DNA of 58,558 nt from Gemmatimonadota bacterium (GCA_003155795.1 PMEM01000022.1:1-58558), one strand, 5' to 3'. Shown: positions 25,743 through 34,937, counted from the first letter of the stretch. The notes: generated by a model not told the origin, from the sequence alone. Made by a program: numbers and translations.

Positions 25743-25880
25743 TCCAGCGGGGACGACTGCGCGGGATGCCCCGCGGAATTCATTGTAGTTCGCATGATAG
25801 TGGCGATGGATGCTCCGGCAGCGTCAGCCCGGTTACCGCACTTGCGAGAGGACGCCGCGCATGACGCTCGGAGCAACGCA

Positions 25881-26882
25881 CTAAATCATGCGGTTCTTCC
25901 ACGTTTCCGGAATCAGTGGCGAGTCGATTTCTATCGGAAGGTGGTATTCGAAGGGTCTGGTGCCGTTGAGTCGGATCCAGTCGATGATGCTTTGCAGCCC
26001 GTCGCGTAACGACACTGTCGTGTGATAGCCCAGAAGCCGCCGCGCCTTGTCAGCAGAACATGTCGCGTACCGGACTTCGCGGGGTCGATCGGCCACAAAG
26101 ATCGGATCCAGATCGAAGTTCAGCAGCTCCGCGATAGTCGTGGCAAGATCGAGGATCGACACGTATTCCTCGTCAGGTCCGATATTGATCGTCTCACCAG
26201 CCGCTGCGTCGAGCGATCCCATGCAAAGCAACGGCGCAACGCAATCCTGCACGAACGAGAAGCAGCGCTTCTGACCGCCATCTCCGTAGATGATCGGCTG
26301 CTTGCCTTGCAGCATTCGGTTGATCATGATACTCGCGACATTGCGATACGGATCGTCGTACTTCTGCTTGGGACCAATGATGTTGTGCGGCACGGCGATG
26401 GCGTACTCGAAACCGTGCGTCTCCGCAATATTCCTCACCAGGTGCTCCGACGCGACCTTGGCGATCCCGTACGGATCAACCGGGCGCGGTGCCTGTTCCT
26501 CGGTGAATGGCGTGGCGCCGTTGCCGTACCGTGCCATGCTCGAACACGTGACGAAGCGCCGCACTCTGTTCGACGCTGCAGCCGCGAGCATCGCTGCGGT
26601 GTTCTGATAGACGTGCTGGGCGATTAGCGCTGGCGAAAATACGCTCAGTCCTTCCGTGGCTATGGCCGCGCAATGGTAAACCAGATCGCACCCGCGCATG
26701 AGCCGCGTCATCGCTACCACATCGCAGCAATCGGCGGTTTCGTACTCTATCCCTTCCGGAAGATTTGAGAGTTCTCCTCCAATGAGATTGTCGCAGCCGA
26801 TCACGTCGGCGCCCTGATGCAGATTGGCCTCCGCAAGGTGGCTGCCAAGGAACCCGGCAACCCCCGAAACAAATACTTTCAT
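25881..26882 (-). CDS. NAD-dependent sugar epimerase/dehydratase
   Basis: A 333-residue extended SDR. Seen: the nucleotide motif GVAGFLGSH at residues 7-15, the catalytic Ser in CSSMARYG, and the YxxxK pair in DPYGIAK, so the active site is complete. The P-H-N-I-I-G-P-K block and GDGGQKRCFSFVQDC are like UDP-glucose/UDP-GlcNAc 4-epimerases and related decarboxylases. The ATG of this gene is at 26882, overlapping the GT9 stop by 4 bases. Likely makes a nucleotide sugar for the first cluster. Confidence 0.87.
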   Translation of the reverse strand: MKVFVSGVAGFLGSHLAEANLHQGADVIGCDNLIGGELSNLPEGIEYETADCCDVVAMTRLMRGCDLVYHCAAIATEGLSVFSPALIAQHVYQNTAAMLAAAASNRVRRFVTCSSMARYGNGATPFTEEQAPRPVDPYGIAKVASEHLVRNIAETHGFEYAIAVPHNIIGPKQKYDDPYRNVASIMINRMLQGKQPIIYGDGGQKRCFSFVQDCVAPLLCMGSLDAAAGETINIGPDEEYVSILDLATTIAELLNFDLDPIFVADRPREVRYATCSADKARRLLGYHTTVSLRDGLQSIIDWIRLNGTRPFEYHLPIEIDSPLIPETWKNRMI

Positions 26883-28078
26883 GCCAGAATCTCGCTGGCT
26901 ACCGGGGTCAAGTCAACGCCGAGCGGACTGTCGCCGGCGCGGCTGGCGAGTGCCATCCTGACCTCGCGCAGCACACGATCGACAGGGAGCGTCGTGAGGC
27001 AGAAGTTCTGCGAACGGGTGCAATGATCGAAACACGGACGGCACCGCATGGGTGTCATGCAGACCACGCGCTGGTCGGGTCCGTACGGACGGAACCACTG
27101 GATCGCTCCAGGCCCAAAGATCGTGACCGTTGTGGCGCCAACCGCGGCGGCGATGTGCGCCGGTCCGGAGTCATTCCCGACGAACACTGTGCAGCGGCGG
27201 AAGTACGCCGGTAAATCCTGGAGGCTCGCGCGAACGCAGATCGCACCAGTCGTCTTCAGTGTCTCGCCGTAGCCGTCCGGGTCCACAAATACAAGCACTC
27301 GAGTGTCCGGCATCGCGGCAATTGCGGCCGCAACTTCAGCGAACCGCTCCAGCGACCAGCGTCGAACCACCTGCCGCGCGGACGGATGCATGGCGACGAG
27401 CGTGGTGCGTGAAGTGAGGCCCAGTTTGCGGAGATGCGCATCGACCCGCGCCTGCACAGAGTCGTACACTTCAAGCACTGGCGGATGTGCGGGCCCGGTT
27501 GCGCCGCCAAGTGGCTCCAGCATCGCCAGCCAGTCCTCCACCTTGTGCGACCGGTCGCCCGGGTCCGCGACACGATCTGTCAACAAGCCCCTTCCGCCGG
27601 GCACATCGAACCCAACGCGTCGTCGCGCTCCGATGATCCACGCAAGAACGTTGGAGCGTATGTCCATGCGGGAATCCAGCGTGACATCAAAATGTTCTCG
27701 GCGAAGCGCGCGAATCACTGCACGAAATCCCCGGTCTGTGTAACGCCGCCATTCATACTTGCCCTCGAACGCCGTCCATGGCACGTCGATCTCGATAAAT
27801 CGATCAACAATTCCGCTCGGCTCCAACAACACGCGCGCGGAAGCTTTGCACAGCACCGAGATCTCCGCCCGCGGGAACCGGGCTCGCAGGGCGCGCAACA
27901 TCGGATCGGCCATGACTGCGTCGCCAATGTGCCAGAACTCGAGAACCAGGATGCGCGGTGCATCGGGAAGCGGCTTCCGGCGTCTCAGGCGGCTGGCGAG
28001 GCCGAGCGGCGAGAGCAGTGCATCCGCAACCGCAAGCGCGCGCATCCGTCGGGGCGACGTCGCCCAGTTCCGAGCCAT
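26879..28078 (-). CDS. Glycosyltransferase family 9 (heptosyltransferase-like)
   Basis: A 399-residue GT-B enzyme. The N-terminal half carries EFWHIGDAVMADPMLRALR, where Asp is the expected catalytic base; the C-terminal half has VFVGNDSGPAHIAAAVGATTV and IFGPG, the GT9 signature. A Cys-rich end (MRCRPCFDHCTRSQNFC) is common in GT9 proteins. Role: transfer of heptose or a similar sugar. Confidence 0.88.
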   Translation of the reverse strand: MARNWATSPRRMRALAVADALLSPLGLASRLRRRKPLPDAPRILVLEFWHIGDAVMADPMLRALRARFPRAEISVLCKASARVLLEPSGIVDRFIEIDVPWTAFEGKYEWRRYTDRGFRAVIRALRREHFDVTLDSRMDIRSNVLAWIIGARRRVGFDVPGGRGLLTDRVADPGDRSHKVEDWLAMLEPLGGATGPAHPPVLEVYDSVQARVDAHLRKLGLTSRTTLVAMHPSARQVVRRWSLERFAEVAAAIAAMPDTRVLVFVDPDGYGETLKTTGAICVRASLQDLPAYFRRCTVFVGNDSGPAHIAAAVGATTVTIFGPGAIQWFRPYGPDQRVVCMTPMRCRPCFDHCTRSQNFCLTTLPVDRVLREVRMALASRAGDSPLGVDLTPVASEILA

Positions 28079-28091
28079 CCCGAAAAATAGT

Positions 28092-28131
28092 CGGCGTCAA
28101 GGAAACGCCGTCTTCCTCGAAAAAGCGAGGA
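28092..28131. repeat. Two tandem hairpins, REP-like
   Basis: Two adjacent perfect 6-bp stems: CGGCGT/ACGCCG (28092-28097 with 28105-28110) and TCCTCG/CGAGGA (28114-28119 with 28126-28131). The second, with the following CTCATG, resembles the unit at 29726-29750. Both flank the toxin-antitoxin island. No T-run follows, so a terminator is less likely than a REP/BIME element. Confidence 0.5.
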
Positions 28132-28298
28132 CTCATGTCAGTGGATGCGACTGGAGGCCGCGGGCCGTCGGCGGGCGCTTCAACCCCAAAGGTGAGTCCG
28201 GCCCGATCTGCACGGCGAGCTACGGAGGGTGGTGATGAAGGAAAGCACCGGATCCGTCCTGACGCTCCTGAACTTCCGGCGCGCCCTCGCGCCCTGGT

Positions 28299-28541
28299 CT
28301 AGCCGAATAGCTTGTCCAGCAACGCCTCACGTGTCAAATCGAAGTGTGCGGCAACGTCGTCGAGAATCGCCGAGAGCGTGCCTACCCTAAGCGATCGGTG
28401 AGTCGGAATTGTGATGTGGTGCTCGCCTCCGAGGCGAGTTGTCAACCGCAAATGACTTCCCGTCTGTCGAGTTACCTCATATCCTAACGGACGCAGTGCG
28501 GTGACGAGAGACGCCCCATCCAGATCTCTTGGAAGCTTCAC
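28299..28541 (-). CDS. hicA: HicA-type toxin (mRNA interferase)
   Basis: An 80-residue protein of the HicA/YcfA family, a small double-stranded-RNA-binding-like fold that cleaves mRNA. Seen: VTALRPLGYEVTRQTGSHLRL with the catalytic His at residue 30 in the GSH motif, ITIPTH, and a C-terminal GTLSAILDDVAAHFDL helix, all typical. It overlaps the stop of the upstream antitoxin by 4 bases. Antitoxin-first order is a known variant of the system. Confidence 0.88.
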   Translation of the reverse strand: MKLPRDLDGASLVTALRPLGYEVTRQTGSHLRLTTRLGGEHHITIPTHRSLRVGTLSAILDDVAAHFDLTREALLDKLFG

Positions 28542-28744
28542 GCGGCAATGACTTCCTCGTGAGTCCGAAACAACCTGATGAGTCGCGGTCTCGCGTCCGC
28601 GTCAAAGTGGCATCGGACTGCGTCCCGGACGGCGTCTCGCAGCAGATCAAGGTTGTCTGCTTCCGTATAGATCGACGCAGAGAGTGCTCGGGCAGTATAG
28701 CCACCCTCTGGCGCTTCTTCGACAACGAAAATGATTTCAGTCAT
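28538..28744 (-). CDS. hicB: HicB-like antitoxin
   Basis: A 68-residue acidic protein with the HicB partial RNase H-like start (IIFVVEEAPEGGYTARAL) and a helix DLLRDAVRDAVRCHF. It ends without the C-terminal DNA-binding domain that long HicB proteins have, so it may not repress its own promoter alone. Its start follows a GGGGAAAAGG stretch. Directly upstream of hicA, as expected for a toxin-antitoxin pair. Confidence 0.82.
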   Translation of the reverse strand: MTEIIFVVEEAPEGGYTARALSASIYTEADNLDLLRDAVRDAVRCHFDADARPRLIRLFRTHEEVIAA

Positions 28745-28945
28745 GGCCCTTTTCCCCGTCGAAAGAAGTAGCGAACTGGCCGATCACGGCAGATGGACGC
28801 GCCAGTAGTACCGCCAACTCCGGTAATGTACACCGATATGCGGTTCGGAGATTCGCTAATTATCCAAGTCGCCCACGTGTTCCCGTTTTTGCTTTCGCAG
28901 AAACGACGGGTACCGTTGGCTCACGTAAAACGTCGCAGTGCGCAG

Positions 28946-29368
28946 TCAACGCTTTTTCCTGGGAACTGCGGCCGCGCCTGCACTGCCTTTTGCATCCGGT
29001 AATCCCGATAACCTGACACGTCCGTACGCGCCCCGCTTCGAAGAGTCAGGGTGAGGCTCCAGAGCTATCACTGAAAGCTGTCCGCGCTCGGGGCCATAAG
29101 CCCAGAAAAGCCGGCCCGCGGCCGGTGTGTTGTTCTCCAGGTACGACTCGAATACTTTTTGCCCGTACCGCTTTGTCAGTTCGTCCATGTCGTGACTCTG
29201 CAATCCGGGGTGAAATGGATTTTCGGAAAGATTAGTTACCGCTTTCGCGAGCTTCCGCACCAACGCACGTTCGTCGCCGCTCAGGTCGCCCGTAGCGGCG
29301 CGCGCTCGCAACCGGACCAATAGCTCCAGCATGCCAGGAACCCCCATCCGAACCTCAAGACGGCTCAC
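28946..29368 (-). CDS. RelE-like toxin candidate
   Basis: A basic protein of up to 140 residues. It contains KLAKAVTNLSENPFHPGLQSHDM, then FWAYGPERGQLSVIALEPHPD, the strand pattern of RelE/ParE toxins that clamp or cut ribosome-bound mRNA, and a Lys/Arg tail (VPRKKR). Internal Met codons at residues 8 and 13 are alternative starts. It overlaps the upstream antitoxin-like gene by 4 bases. Toxicity is inferred from fold pattern and pairing only. Confidence 0.65.
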   Translation of the reverse strand: MSRLEVRMGVPGMLELLVRLRARAATGDLSGDERALVRKLAKAVTNLSENPFHPGLQSHDMDELTKRYGQKVFESYLENNTPAAGRLFWAYGPERGQLSVIALEPHPDSSKRGAYGRVRLSGLPDAKGSAGAAAVPRKKR

Positions 29369-29625
29369 TCCTCGCCAAGTAAAGTGAGCAGCGCGTCCGC
29401 GTCGACGGGCACGCCGACGTTGCCGTGCTTGAGGTTATCCATCGCCTCGTCCATCATCTCCAGCGTGTGCAGTGAGATGGTCGGATCAGTGAGTATTCGC
29501 GGGTACAGCTCCAGATGCCCGTCGTCAAACGTCTTCACGTGATAGTGTTCGAACTCAGCGCTTGCAGGCAACGTGATGCGGTTCCGGCCGTCTTTCCTGA
29601 CGTCCACCTCTGCAATCATTGGCAT
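29365..29625 (-). CDS. AbrB-like antitoxin candidate
   Basis: An 86-residue acidic protein. The N-terminus (AEVDVRKDGRNRITLPAS) looks like a swapped-hairpin AbrB/SpoVT DNA-binding strand-loop, and the rest (MDEAMDNLKHGNVGVPVD) is helical and acidic, suitable for wrapping the toxin. It lies just upstream of the RelE-like gene, behind a promoter overlapped by a perfect palindrome, which suggests autoregulation. Confidence 0.65.
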   Translation of the reverse strand: MPMIAEVDVRKDGRNRITLPASAEFEHYHVKTFDDGHLELYPRILTDPTISLHTLEMMDEAMDNLKHGNVGVPVDADALLTLLGEE

Positions 29626-29676
29626 CGGCGTTGGGGCTTATTTGTGGGTCGGGGTCGGCAATCCTGTTACGACCGC

Positions 29677-29704
29677 ATTATACACGTATCCCATATCAAG
29701 TCAA
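29677..29704 (-). promoter_or_regulatory. Promoter of the AbrB-like/RelE-like operon
   Basis: On the minus strand TTGACT (29704-29699) and a perfect TATAAT (29682-29677) are 16 bases apart. The start of transcription would be about 45 bases before the antitoxin ATG at 29625. Divergence from the surrounding GC-rich DNA makes this the clearest promoter in the window. Confidence 0.7.
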
Positions 29705-29717
29705 CCCATTATGGGTT
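29703..29717. promoter_or_regulatory. Palindromic operator candidate
   Basis: AACCCAT-T-ATGGGTT is a perfect 7-base inverted repeat overlapping the outer edge of the -35 box at 29699-29704. Position and symmetry fit the binding site of a dimeric antitoxin that represses its own operon. Confidence 0.6.
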
Positions 29718-29725
29718 AACTCGCA

Positions 29726-29802
29726 CGTCATCGCGGAAGCGAGGATCAATGTGCTTTCGGAGTCCAGTCTCGAATGGATTCCCGCTTTCGCGGGAACGAC
29801 GG
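29726..29802. repeat. REP/BIME-like inverted pair
   Basis: Two related units in opposite orientation: CGTCATCGCGGAAGCGAGG at the left and ATTCCCGCTTTCGCGGGAAC (29774-29793) at the right; the latter has the perfect stem TTCCCGC/GCGGGAA. The flanks (GTCAT and ACGAC) are the usual REP heads. It lies between the toxin-antitoxin island and the WbaP-type gene. Confidence 0.65.
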
Positions 29803-29809
29803 AAGCGTC

Positions 29810-31327
29810 CTAGTACGCCCCGCTTCGGCTGAACAACGCCGGGACCGTCTGCAGCATGATCTTGAAGTCCAGCGGCAGCGACCAGTGCTCGATGTACTCC
29901 CGATCGTAGCGGACCACTTCCTCAAAATCCACGATGTCGCTGCGACCGTTGACCTGCCACAGCCCCGTGATTCCGGGCTTTGCGTCCAGCCGGCGGAAAT
30001 GGTGATCCTCGTAGGATTCGAGGTCGGACTCGAAGAACGGTCGCGGCCCCACGAGGGACATGTCGCCGATCAGCACATTCCAGCACTGTGGCAGCTCATC
30101 GATGCTCCAGCGTCGGAGCCAGGCTCCGAACCGCGTCACGCGAGGGTCGTTGGGGATCTTGAAAAGACGGGGATCCCCGGTGTGATTGAGGTAGGCAAAA
30201 TCTTCCTTCTCATCGTCTGCACCCACGCGCATCGTCCGGAACTTGAGCATGCGGAAGCGCATGCCGCCCAGTCCGGCGCGATCCTGCCAGAAAAAGATCG
30301 GACCGGGCGAGTCGATGCGAATCAGCACGGCGACGACCACCATCACAGGCGCGACAAGAAGCATCGCGAGGACCGCTCCGGCCACATCCACGGCGCGCTT
30401 GATTACGAGCGCCTGTGCCTTGAGGAGGGGTGCCCCGAGCTCGAAAAAGGGCTCATCCTGGTGCCACACCAGCAGCGGCCGGTGACCGGCAATCTGTACC
30501 GATCGAGCAGGATAAAGAAATTCGCAGCCAGCCGAGAGGCTGATGTCCAGCACCTCTTTCACCTGCGCCTCTTCAAGGTGCGAGCCGACGATGACAGCCT
30601 CGGCACCTACCGACGTGATCGCGTGGGCAAGCCGCGTCAGTGCATCACGGTGCTTGCCCTCCGTCGTCAGGGTGAGCGTCCCGATCGGCCTGTAATCGCC
30701 ACCGAAGTCGGTGGTCATGTGATCGAAATTCCACTGTTCTGCGTCGGCGCGTTCGACCACAATCGCCGGCGTGGAGCCGTTGGGACCCGGCCAGATCGCG
30801 CGAAGGAACCACTGTGTGAGCCTTCGCTCGGCGGCCAGAATGAACCACAGGGCTGCGGCGACCGCCACGAACAGCTGGAACGCGATTACGGGGCCGTGGA
30901 TGGCCACGAGAGGCCACAGAAACACCGCTGCGGCCACCGAGGAAGCCGCGGCAAGTCGCGCCGCCTGGTAGAGATGTACGCCTCGAAAGTAATTCCCCGT
31001 TACCAGCAGGCTTGCAAGCAGCACAAGCGCCGGTGCGGGACCGAACGGGGTTGGGAGCCCGCTCACGGACGGAAAGCTGGCGGTTCTGGCAAGAAACCAG
31101 ACAACTGCCTGGATGACCAGCACAGCCGAGACGTCAGCGATGCCAAGAACGAGCAGACGCTTGATCAGTCGGACAGCGTGCCGACGGACCGCCACGGGTC
31201 GACGTTGGCGAAGTACGCGTGCAGGCCATTCAGCTGTAGCGCTGAATCCTTTACGACTACGAACAGTTTTGGGTAGAGAAGATAGCCGTAGATGCTGGCC
31301 GGGCTCGGAGGACGAATCAGGCGTCAT
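29810..31327 (-). CDS. Polyprenyl glycosylphosphotransferase (WbaP/WcaJ type)
   Basis: A 505-residue initiating transferase that puts the first sugar 1-phosphate on undecaprenyl phosphate at the inner membrane. Four N-terminal membrane helices are followed by a CoA-binding-like domain and, from about residue 309, the catalytic domain: [15 protein letters not shown] (re-entrant helix), [14 protein letters not shown], the active-site DELPQ near residue 410, DMSLVGPRP and [15 protein letters not shown]. The architecture is full length. The usual substrate is galactose- or glucose-1-phosphate, not decided here. Confidence 0.95.
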   Translation of the reverse strand: MTPDSSSEPGQHLRLSSLPKTVRSRKGFSATAEWPARVLRQRRPVAVRRHAVRLIKRLLVLGIADVSAVLVIQAVVWFLARTASFPSVSGLPTPFGPAPALVLLASLLVTGNYFRGVHLYQAARLAAASSVAAAVFLWPLVAIHGPVIAFQLFVAVAAALWFILAAERRLTQWFLRAIWPGPNGSTPAIVVERADAEQWNFDHMTTDFGGDYRPIGTLTLTTEGKHRDALTRLAHAITSVGAEAVIVGSHLEEAQVKEVLDISLSAGCEFLYPARSVQIAGHRPLLVWHQDEPFFELGAPLLKAQALVIKRAVDVAGAVLAMLLVAPVMVVVAVLIRIDSPGPIFFWQDRAGLGGMRFRMLKFRTMRVGADDEKEDFAYLNHTGDPRLFKIPNDPRVTRFGAWLRRWSIDELPQCWNVLIGDMSLVGPRPFFESDLESYEDHHFRRLDAKPGITGLWQVNGRSDIVDFEEVVRYDREYIEHWSLPLDFKIMLQTVPALFSRSGAY

Positions 31328-31424
31328 GCAGACAGGACAGGTTGAACCGAACGAACCGCTAGGGAGTCGTCAAATAGACGACGGGGCAAGTACCCTGCCA
31401 CATGACGCGGGACGCTAAGGCCGG

Positions 31425-33113
31425 TCACTTGGAAAATGGCGTAAATGAAATGGATACTGTCACCGGGTGAAGATCAATCTTGGAAGGGGCGCCCGGCTGA
31501 CAGCCGGATTGCGTCTGAAAGAACGCGTTGAGCCGGTGACCGACGATCAGTTCCCCGCTCAGATACCCGTTCCCAAGCATGTGGCCGCCACGAACGCCCG
31601 GTAACAGCGACACATCGTGGTTGCAGTACGCTACCGACGGAACCCAGTTGTAATTGCTTCGCACGTCCTCGTTCCAGCGAATACGACTGAACATAAATCC
31701 ATACGAGCTCGTTGGCGAGACTCGGTCTATCGCAAACCACTGGCTACTCGCACCCGGCCCGATTGCTGCGCCAATTGGCTGGCCGAATTCGGTGTAGCCC
31801 TGAATCACGGTTCGACTGGTGTAGAACACACCTACTGGCCGGTTCTTGAAGTCCCCGCTCTGCTCGATCGTAGTCACTTCACCCTGGATGCGAAAAGTCG
31901 TCGCGTCAACCGGTGCTGGCTTGCGATACTGAAGCCCGAGCGTATACCCGTGGGAGTGAGTTGGATCGACAATAAAGTCGTGCAAGGAATTGGGCAGTTC
32001 CTGACGTGCCCATTCGGTATAAGCTTCGAATCCGTCGTCGGGGAAGACCCAGCGCGCAAACAACGATATCAACTGGTCACGACCGCCCGGGTACAGCGAC
32101 GAGTCACTCGGCGGCCTGTCTGCTGGATGCCCCGTGTTTGCGAACACGTCCAGCCAGCGGAGCGGGACGTTGCCATAGCCGTTGGACGTAGCGTACACTG
32201 CGCGGGTGAATCCCAAAGTGAGCGTCGGCTGGAACACGGGACGCCATGTAACTGCCAGAGCCACAATGGAACGCACATCATTTGCGCTCGTAGTGTCGAA
32301 GTACGGAGATTCGGCCAGCGCGCCAACGAACCAGCGCGCGTTGAAGTCCCCAACGCGCGTCTTCAATGGGTGCGGTGTACGCAGCTCGATGCGCGGGATG
32401 CCAGCGGCGTTATCGCTCATCACTATCGCATTCTGGATTCCAGGACCCCACCACATGTTCTCGGTCGTGACGCCCACCTCAACCAGCCCAGTGTTATACC
32501 ACGCGCCAGTCTGGCCGAACCAGATCCGCCTCAGCGGGAATTTCCCCATTCGCCAGGGTACGTCGGCCGAATATGGCTGGACGTACCACGGGTCGGCGTA
32601 TCCATTGCCATAGCGCAGATAGTCAGGATGCGGGGTAAAGAACTTCCACGGATCACGGTTGCGAACGAAATCGGCATTCGAGGCAGTCCAATACTCCGGG
32701 GCCACAACCACGTGCAGCCGGCCGCGGCGAATGTCGATTCCCGTCGAGATGCGCGTATTAAAGCCTCGGCCTGCCCACATCGCGCCGTCGTTCATCGTAA
32801 ATGGCGTCGCCGAGTTGATGATGGTGTAGAGATCAGGACGCAACCAGGTGACCGAAGTGCCGCTCGGATGCAACGCGGTCGTGTCTGTGAGCATCAGAGA
32901 CGGCGATCTCAGCAGGAACTCGTCGAGGTGCGATGTGTCACCCGCAAGTTGCGATAGCCTGAGCCGATCAACCGCATCGGAAGTCGGATACACAACTCCA
33001 ACGGCGTGACGTGCTGGCACGTTCGCGTCGGCCACCTGCGCCTTCACTCCCGGAGCGGCCACCAGCAGCGCGATTGCGATCATCGGTACCGCTGGCCGGG
33101 AGCCTGGCTGCAC
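31425..33113 (-). CDS. Wzi-like capsule assembly outer-membrane protein
   Basis: A large beta-barrel-type protein of about 562 residues. The frame opens at 33203, but that would overlap the divergent neighbour and put a 30-residue basic stretch before the signal peptide; GTG at 33113 gives a clean signal ending GVKAQ. Wzi-like blocks: FNTRISTGIDIRRGRLHV, WYVQPYSADVPWRMG, GVTTENMWWGPGIQNAIVMS and a C-terminal barrel strand (VSISFTPF). Predicted to sit in the outer membrane and bind or organise surface glycan. Confidence 0.82.
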   Translation of the reverse strand: MQPGSRPAVPMIAIALLVAAPGVKAQVADANVPARHAVGVVYPTSDAVDRLRLSQLAGDTSHLDEFLLRSPSLMLTDTTALHPSGTSVTWLRPDLYTIINSATPFTMNDGAMWAGRGFNTRISTGIDIRRGRLHVVVAPEYWTASNADFVRNRDPWKFFTPHPDYLRYGNGYADPWYVQPYSADVPWRMGKFPLRRIWFGQTGAWYNTGLVEVGVTTENMWWGPGIQNAIVMSDNAAGIPRIELRTPHPLKTRVGDFNARWFVGALAESPYFDTTSANDVRSIVALAVTWRPVFQPTLTLGFTRAVYATSNGYGNVPLRWLDVFANTGHPADRPPSDSSLYPGGRDQLISLFARWVFPDDGFEAYTEWARQELPNSLHDFIVDPTHSHGYTLGLQYRKPAPVDATTFRIQGEVTTIEQSGDFKNRPVGVFYTSRTVIQGYTEFGQPIGAAIGPGASSQWFAIDRVSPTSSYGFMFSRIRWNEDVRSNYNWVPSVAYCNHDVSLLPGVRGGHMLGNGYLSGELIVGHRLNAFFQTQSGCQPGAPSKIDLHPVTVSISFTPFSK

Positions 33114-33196
33114 GTGGCAGAGGCAGGCAGTAAATTGGGCCAGGCGATGCGATAAACGTCGCACGACTGAAACTGTCCGTTTTATTTGCGTCACCG

Positions 33197-34891
33197 ATGC
33201 CAATCTACTCTTCTCGCGTCATGAGCAACACCGTCCGCGCCGTTCTGACCGGCGCCACAGGGTTGCTCTTTTGTTTCAGCAGCCTCGCCGCACAGAGCGA
33301 CGCCAGCGTCGCTGGCGCGCGTGGCGGCGTTGTGGCTGGTGGCGAGCTGGACAATTATCTGCGCTATTTGCAGACGATTGGCCGTGTGCCACTGGCCGCC
33401 TGGGGGATTCGCCCGTTCTCAGCGGCGGAAGTGGATTCTTTATCTAAAATCAAGGGCGCGCATCCGTGGAAGAACAGCTGGATGTTCAGAGCCGATAGCG
33501 CGCACCATTTCTCGGTTCTGCCGGTGACTGTGAACGCCGGGTTCAACAGCGCATTTCCATTTGGGAGTAACGATGGTGCGGTGTGGGCCGGACGCGGGCT
33601 GACGACGTCGTTGCAAGGTGGCGTGGCGGCGGCGTGGGGGCCAGTGTCACTGGTGTTGAACCCGATTGTGTTTCGGGCGGAGAATACGGCGTTTACGCTG
33701 GCACCGAATGGGGAGACGGGGGATGGCGTGTTTCGCAATGCGGATGCCCCGAACAACGTCGACTTACCCCAACGGTTCGGAAATGCAGCGTATTCTAAAT
33801 TTGATTGGGGTCAGAGCACTCTTCGGATCGACTGGCTTGGTGTAACTGCGGGAGTCAGCACCGCAAACCAGTACTGGGGACCGGCGACCGTATTTCCGGT
33901 CATACTCGGGAACAATGCAGCTGGCATACCTCACGCATTTCTGGGTACCGAACGCCCGACAAATATCGGGATCGGACGCGTGCAGGCGCAGGTCGTTTAC
34001 GGGCTTGAAAGCCAGTCAGCGTACTCCCCCGTAACGGGTTCCGACACGTTTGTGGATGAAACGAACCCTGGTACGCGTAGATTCATGTCGGGTTTGATCG
34101 CAACGTTTTCACCAGCGCCGATCCCGGGACTGGAGTTGGGTGCAGCGAGATTTTTTCATCAAGCGTGGTCGGGGCGGATCCGATCGACCGAACTGCGATC
34201 GCCGTTCGAAGGCATCCTAAAGAGTTCACTGCCGCCGGGGAACGCACTCGTGGGCTCAGGCAACCCGGACGAACTGAAAAACCAATTGGCCTCGCTGTTC
34301 GGACGATGGGTACTGCCCCACAGCGGTTTCGAAGTATACGCGGAGTATGGACACGAAGACCACAATGCCGATTTACGCGATCTCGAGTCAGAGCCTGATC
34401 ACACAAGGATCGCGATGGCCGGGTTCCGAAAGGTTTTTGTGCGGGACGACTCCAGCTTCAGCGCGTTGAACGGAGAGTACATCGACGGATCGGATCCGGC
34501 GCTTCTCCGGCATCGTGGCGAAAATGCCACCTACGTCCACACTGTGCTGAGGCAGGGCCATACACAGGACGGGCAACTGCTCGGGGCAAATATCGGCGTT
34601 GGCTCGGCGGGTGGTGCGTACGTGTCATGGGAGACCTATTCACCGGGCGGTCGAACAACCTGGTACGTACAGCGAACAGTGCAAAACACCGAATCATCCT
34701 TCCTGGATTCGGGGAACGTCTCCACGATTGCGCAGCAATTATTCGCGACCGTGGGTTACGAGCATCACCGATTCGGCACACTCGCAGATCTCGTGTACGG
34801 AGCAGCTTTCACCGAAGGCAAACGTGGCCCGACACTTAGTCGCGCCCCGAACTTCAGTGCGACACTTGGGTTAATTGCTCACTTGTACTAA
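33197..34891 (+). CDS. Wzi-like capsule assembly outer-membrane protein
   Basis: A 564-residue paralogue of the divergent gene at 31425. Signal peptide (AVLTGATGLLFCFSSLAAQ), then the same ordered blocks: VWAGRGLTTSLQGGVAAAWG, WGQSTLRIDWLGVTAGVSTANQYWGP (read in parts), ILGNNAAGIPHAFLG and WVLPHSGFEVYAEYG. A Met at 33221 is an alternative start and would remove the overlap with the neighbour's longest frame. Ends in a barrel-like strand (ATLGLIAHLY). Two Wzi-like genes head to head suggest duplication. Confidence 0.82.
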   Translation: MPIYSSRVMSNTVRAVLTGATGLLFCFSSLAAQSDASVAGARGGVVAGGELDNYLRYLQTIGRVPLAAWGIRPFSAAEVDSLSKIKGAHPWKNSWMFRADSAHHFSVLPVTVNAGFNSAFPFGSNDGAVWAGRGLTTSLQGGVAAAWGPVSLVLNPIVFRAENTAFTLAPNGETGDGVFRNADAPNNVDLPQRFGNAAYSKFDWGQSTLRIDWLGVTAGVSTANQYWGPATVFPVILGNNAAGIPHAFLGTERPTNIGIGRVQAQVVYGLESQSAYSPVTGSDTFVDETNPGTRRFMSGLIATFSPAPIPGLELGAARFFHQAWSGRIRSTELRSPFEGILKSSLPPGNALVGSGNPDELKNQLASLFGRWVLPHSGFEVYAEYGHEDHNADLRDLESEPDHTRIAMAGFRKVFVRDDSSFSALNGEYIDGSDPALLRHRGENATYVHTVLRQGHTQDGQLLGANIGVGSAGGAYVSWETYSPGGRTTWYVQRTVQNTESSFLDSGNVSTIAQQLFATVGYEHHRFGTLADLVYGAAFTEGKRGPTLSRAPNFSATLGLIAHLY

Positions 34892-34937
34892 CAATGCGAG
34901 GCGCCATGCTAAGACATAGCGACAAGCTGATTCGTTC

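Noticed and set aside
29774..31276. A 500-codon open frame on the plus strand
   Set aside because: It lies exactly opposite the WbaP-type gene, has a shadow-like composition (rich in His, Arg, Gln and Glu) and no recognisable domain; the minus-strand gene explains the region.
31366..31382. GTCGTC/GACGAC hairpin between the Wzi-like and WbaP-type genes as a terminator
   Set aside because: The stem is only six pairs and neither strand has a T-run after it.
31617..32957. A 446-codon open frame opposite the Wzi-like gene
   Set aside because: No recognisable domain, no signal peptide; fully covered by the Wzi-like gene.
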